Shown here: piece by piece, positions 63,311 to 64,000 of the stretch
Numbering within the stretch: position 1 is the stretch's first letter
How the letters are laid out: each line of letters starts with the position of its first letter
Notes under the pieces: generated by a model
What the model saw: only the letters and a program-made list of their open reading frames with translations
The model's database searches: none
What the model was told of the DNA's origin: nothing
NCBI RefSeq assembly: GCF_014203275.1
Contig: NZ_JACHIP010000004.1
Coordinates: 620,001 to 684,000, forward strand
From: Granulicella aggregans
GTDB lineage: Bacteria; Acidobacteriota; Terriglobia; Terriglobales; Acidobacteriaceae
DNA: 64,000 bases
Direction of reading: 5' to 3'
Made by a program: the position numbers and the translations under genes

Positions 63311-64000
63311 TTACCGGACTACTCGCAGGACGCGGTTCCAGCGGGCGAAGTTGGCGATCTCGCCGAGGGTGGAGGTCTTTGCGGCCTTGACGATGGGCTG
63401 AGCGGAGACGCGGGGTGTGGGATCGGGGTCACGCGTGTCTGGCGTAGCGTCATCATCTTCGTCGGGGCGGCTGGCGGAGTTGACGGAGAAGTAGATCAGC
63501 AACGGCTTGCCGACGATTGCCGAGGCAGGGACGAATCCCCAGTAGCGGCTGTCCTCGCTGTTGTTGCGGTTGTCGCCGAGGACGAAGTAGCTATGTGGGG
63601 GGACGGTGAGTTCGCCGTGGTTGACGAGAGAGCGCATCTGGATCCACCAGGCGGAGGCGACGTCCGGGTCGGGGTTGGAGAGCCGGGGAAAGTTGTCGCG
63701 GAAGGGGTCGGCGGGGCCGGAACGGTAGACAGCATAGGGCTCAGGGAGCGGCTGGCCGTCGATGTAGACGCGATTTCCGTGGAGGTGGAGGTGGTCTCCG
63801 GGGAGGCCGATGACGCGTTTGACGAGGTGGATGGAGGGGTCGACGGGGAAGTGGAAGACGATCACGTCGCCGCGGCGGATGGGTGTGGAGGGCAGCGGGA
63901 TCGAGCCGGAGGTCGTGGGGAAGTTCTGCTTGGCTACCAGGAGGAAGTCGCCGACGAGGAGGGTCGGATCCATCGACTCCGAAGGAATGCGGAAGGGCTG
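63311..64000 (-). CDS. Signal peptidase I paralogue, N-terminus outside the window
   Basis: The frame is open to the window edge, so the N-terminal anchor is missing. Visible: catalytic Ser in FRIPSESMDPTLLVGD, catalytic Lys in IHLVKRVIGLPGDHLHLHG, and box E YFVLGDNRNNSEDSRYWGFVP. About 230 residues are present. The C-terminal part has a linker rich in Asp and Pro (SRPDEDDDATPDTRDPDP), then a tail similar to that of the neighbouring copy (NFARWNRVLRVVR versus TRWSRTFHVIR). Tandem duplication with divergence is the simplest explanation. Confidence 0.95.
   Translation of the reverse strand, partial: QPFRIPSESMDPTLLVGDFLLVAKQNFPTTSGSIPLPSTPIRRGDVIVFHFPVDPSIHLVKRVIGLPGDHLHLHGNRVYIDGQPLPEPYAVYRSGPADPFRDNFPRLSNPDPDVASAWWIQMRSLVNHGELTVPPHSYFVLGDNRNNSEDSRYWGFVPASAIVGKPLLIYFSVNSASRPDEDDDATPDTRDPDPTPRVSAQPIVKAAKTSTLGEIANFARWNRVLRVVR

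Noticed and set aside
1..64000. CRISPR array, rRNA or tRNA genes
   Set aside because: No regularly spaced repeats and no cloverleaf with a TPsiC-arm consensus were seen on either strand by eye.

Overview
The window comes from a high-GC Gram-negative chromosome, most likely an acidobacterium of the Terriglobia / Acidobacteriaceae type. This placement is inferred from content: an 1,078-residue TonB-dependent receptor with an N-terminal carboxypeptidase-regulatory domain, TPR-fused multihaem cytochromes and kinases, tandem signal peptidases I, a class D-like sortase with its substrate, and dispersed hairpin repeats. No rRNA or tRNA gene was seen.

Layout. 1-4,988 is the end of a tripartite RND efflux operon: two inner-membrane pumps and an outer-membrane lipoprotein. 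A cyclic-nucleotide-binding/DUF1003 membrane protein follows. 5,933-16,510 is the most interesting block. A gasdermin-like protein (9,460-10,317) diverges from a CHAT-protease/TPR protein that is followed by a SLOG-like sensor gene. Downstream of the gasdermin lies a second caspase-fold (C25-like) protease. Next come a Ser/Thr kinase-TPR, a small beta-rich protein, and a divergent FHA-GAF-PP2C phosphatase. I read this as a candidate regulated cell-death module of pore-former, two proteases, sensor and possible phospho-signalling.

16,714-26,782 holds a ROK sugar kinase, a five-haem cytochrome-TPR protein with a small cytochrome c, an XRE regulator, a GT-C-like membrane protein, an MscS channel and a secreted TPR protein. 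26,834-30,455 is a compact lipid/polyketide locus: type III PKS, ACP, KAS II-like enzyme and family 2 glycosyltransferase. The TonB receptor ends at a strong terminator. Phosphoketolase and acetate kinase form a bifid-type shunt, with a perfect TGTGA-N6-TCACA palindrome upstream of phosphoketolase.

39,756-47,113 alternates AT-richer accessory genes with housekeeping glmS. The accessory genes are a FliB-like methylase, a SEC-C/TPR protein, and an FRG / beta-family / sce7726-like trio that looks like a small conflict island. 47,459-57,503 is signalling and envelope: a STAS protein, a GT39-like protein, a MASE1-GGDEF cyclase, a sortase with its LPQTA substrate, a LytTR regulator, an ECF sigma factor, and two related secreted proteins. 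57,590-64,000 has RlmB, an M1-like protein with a broken zinc motif, an AsmA protein and two signal peptidases I.

Three families of short hairpin repeats sit between genes. One keeps its flanks while the stem sequence changes with compensating bases.
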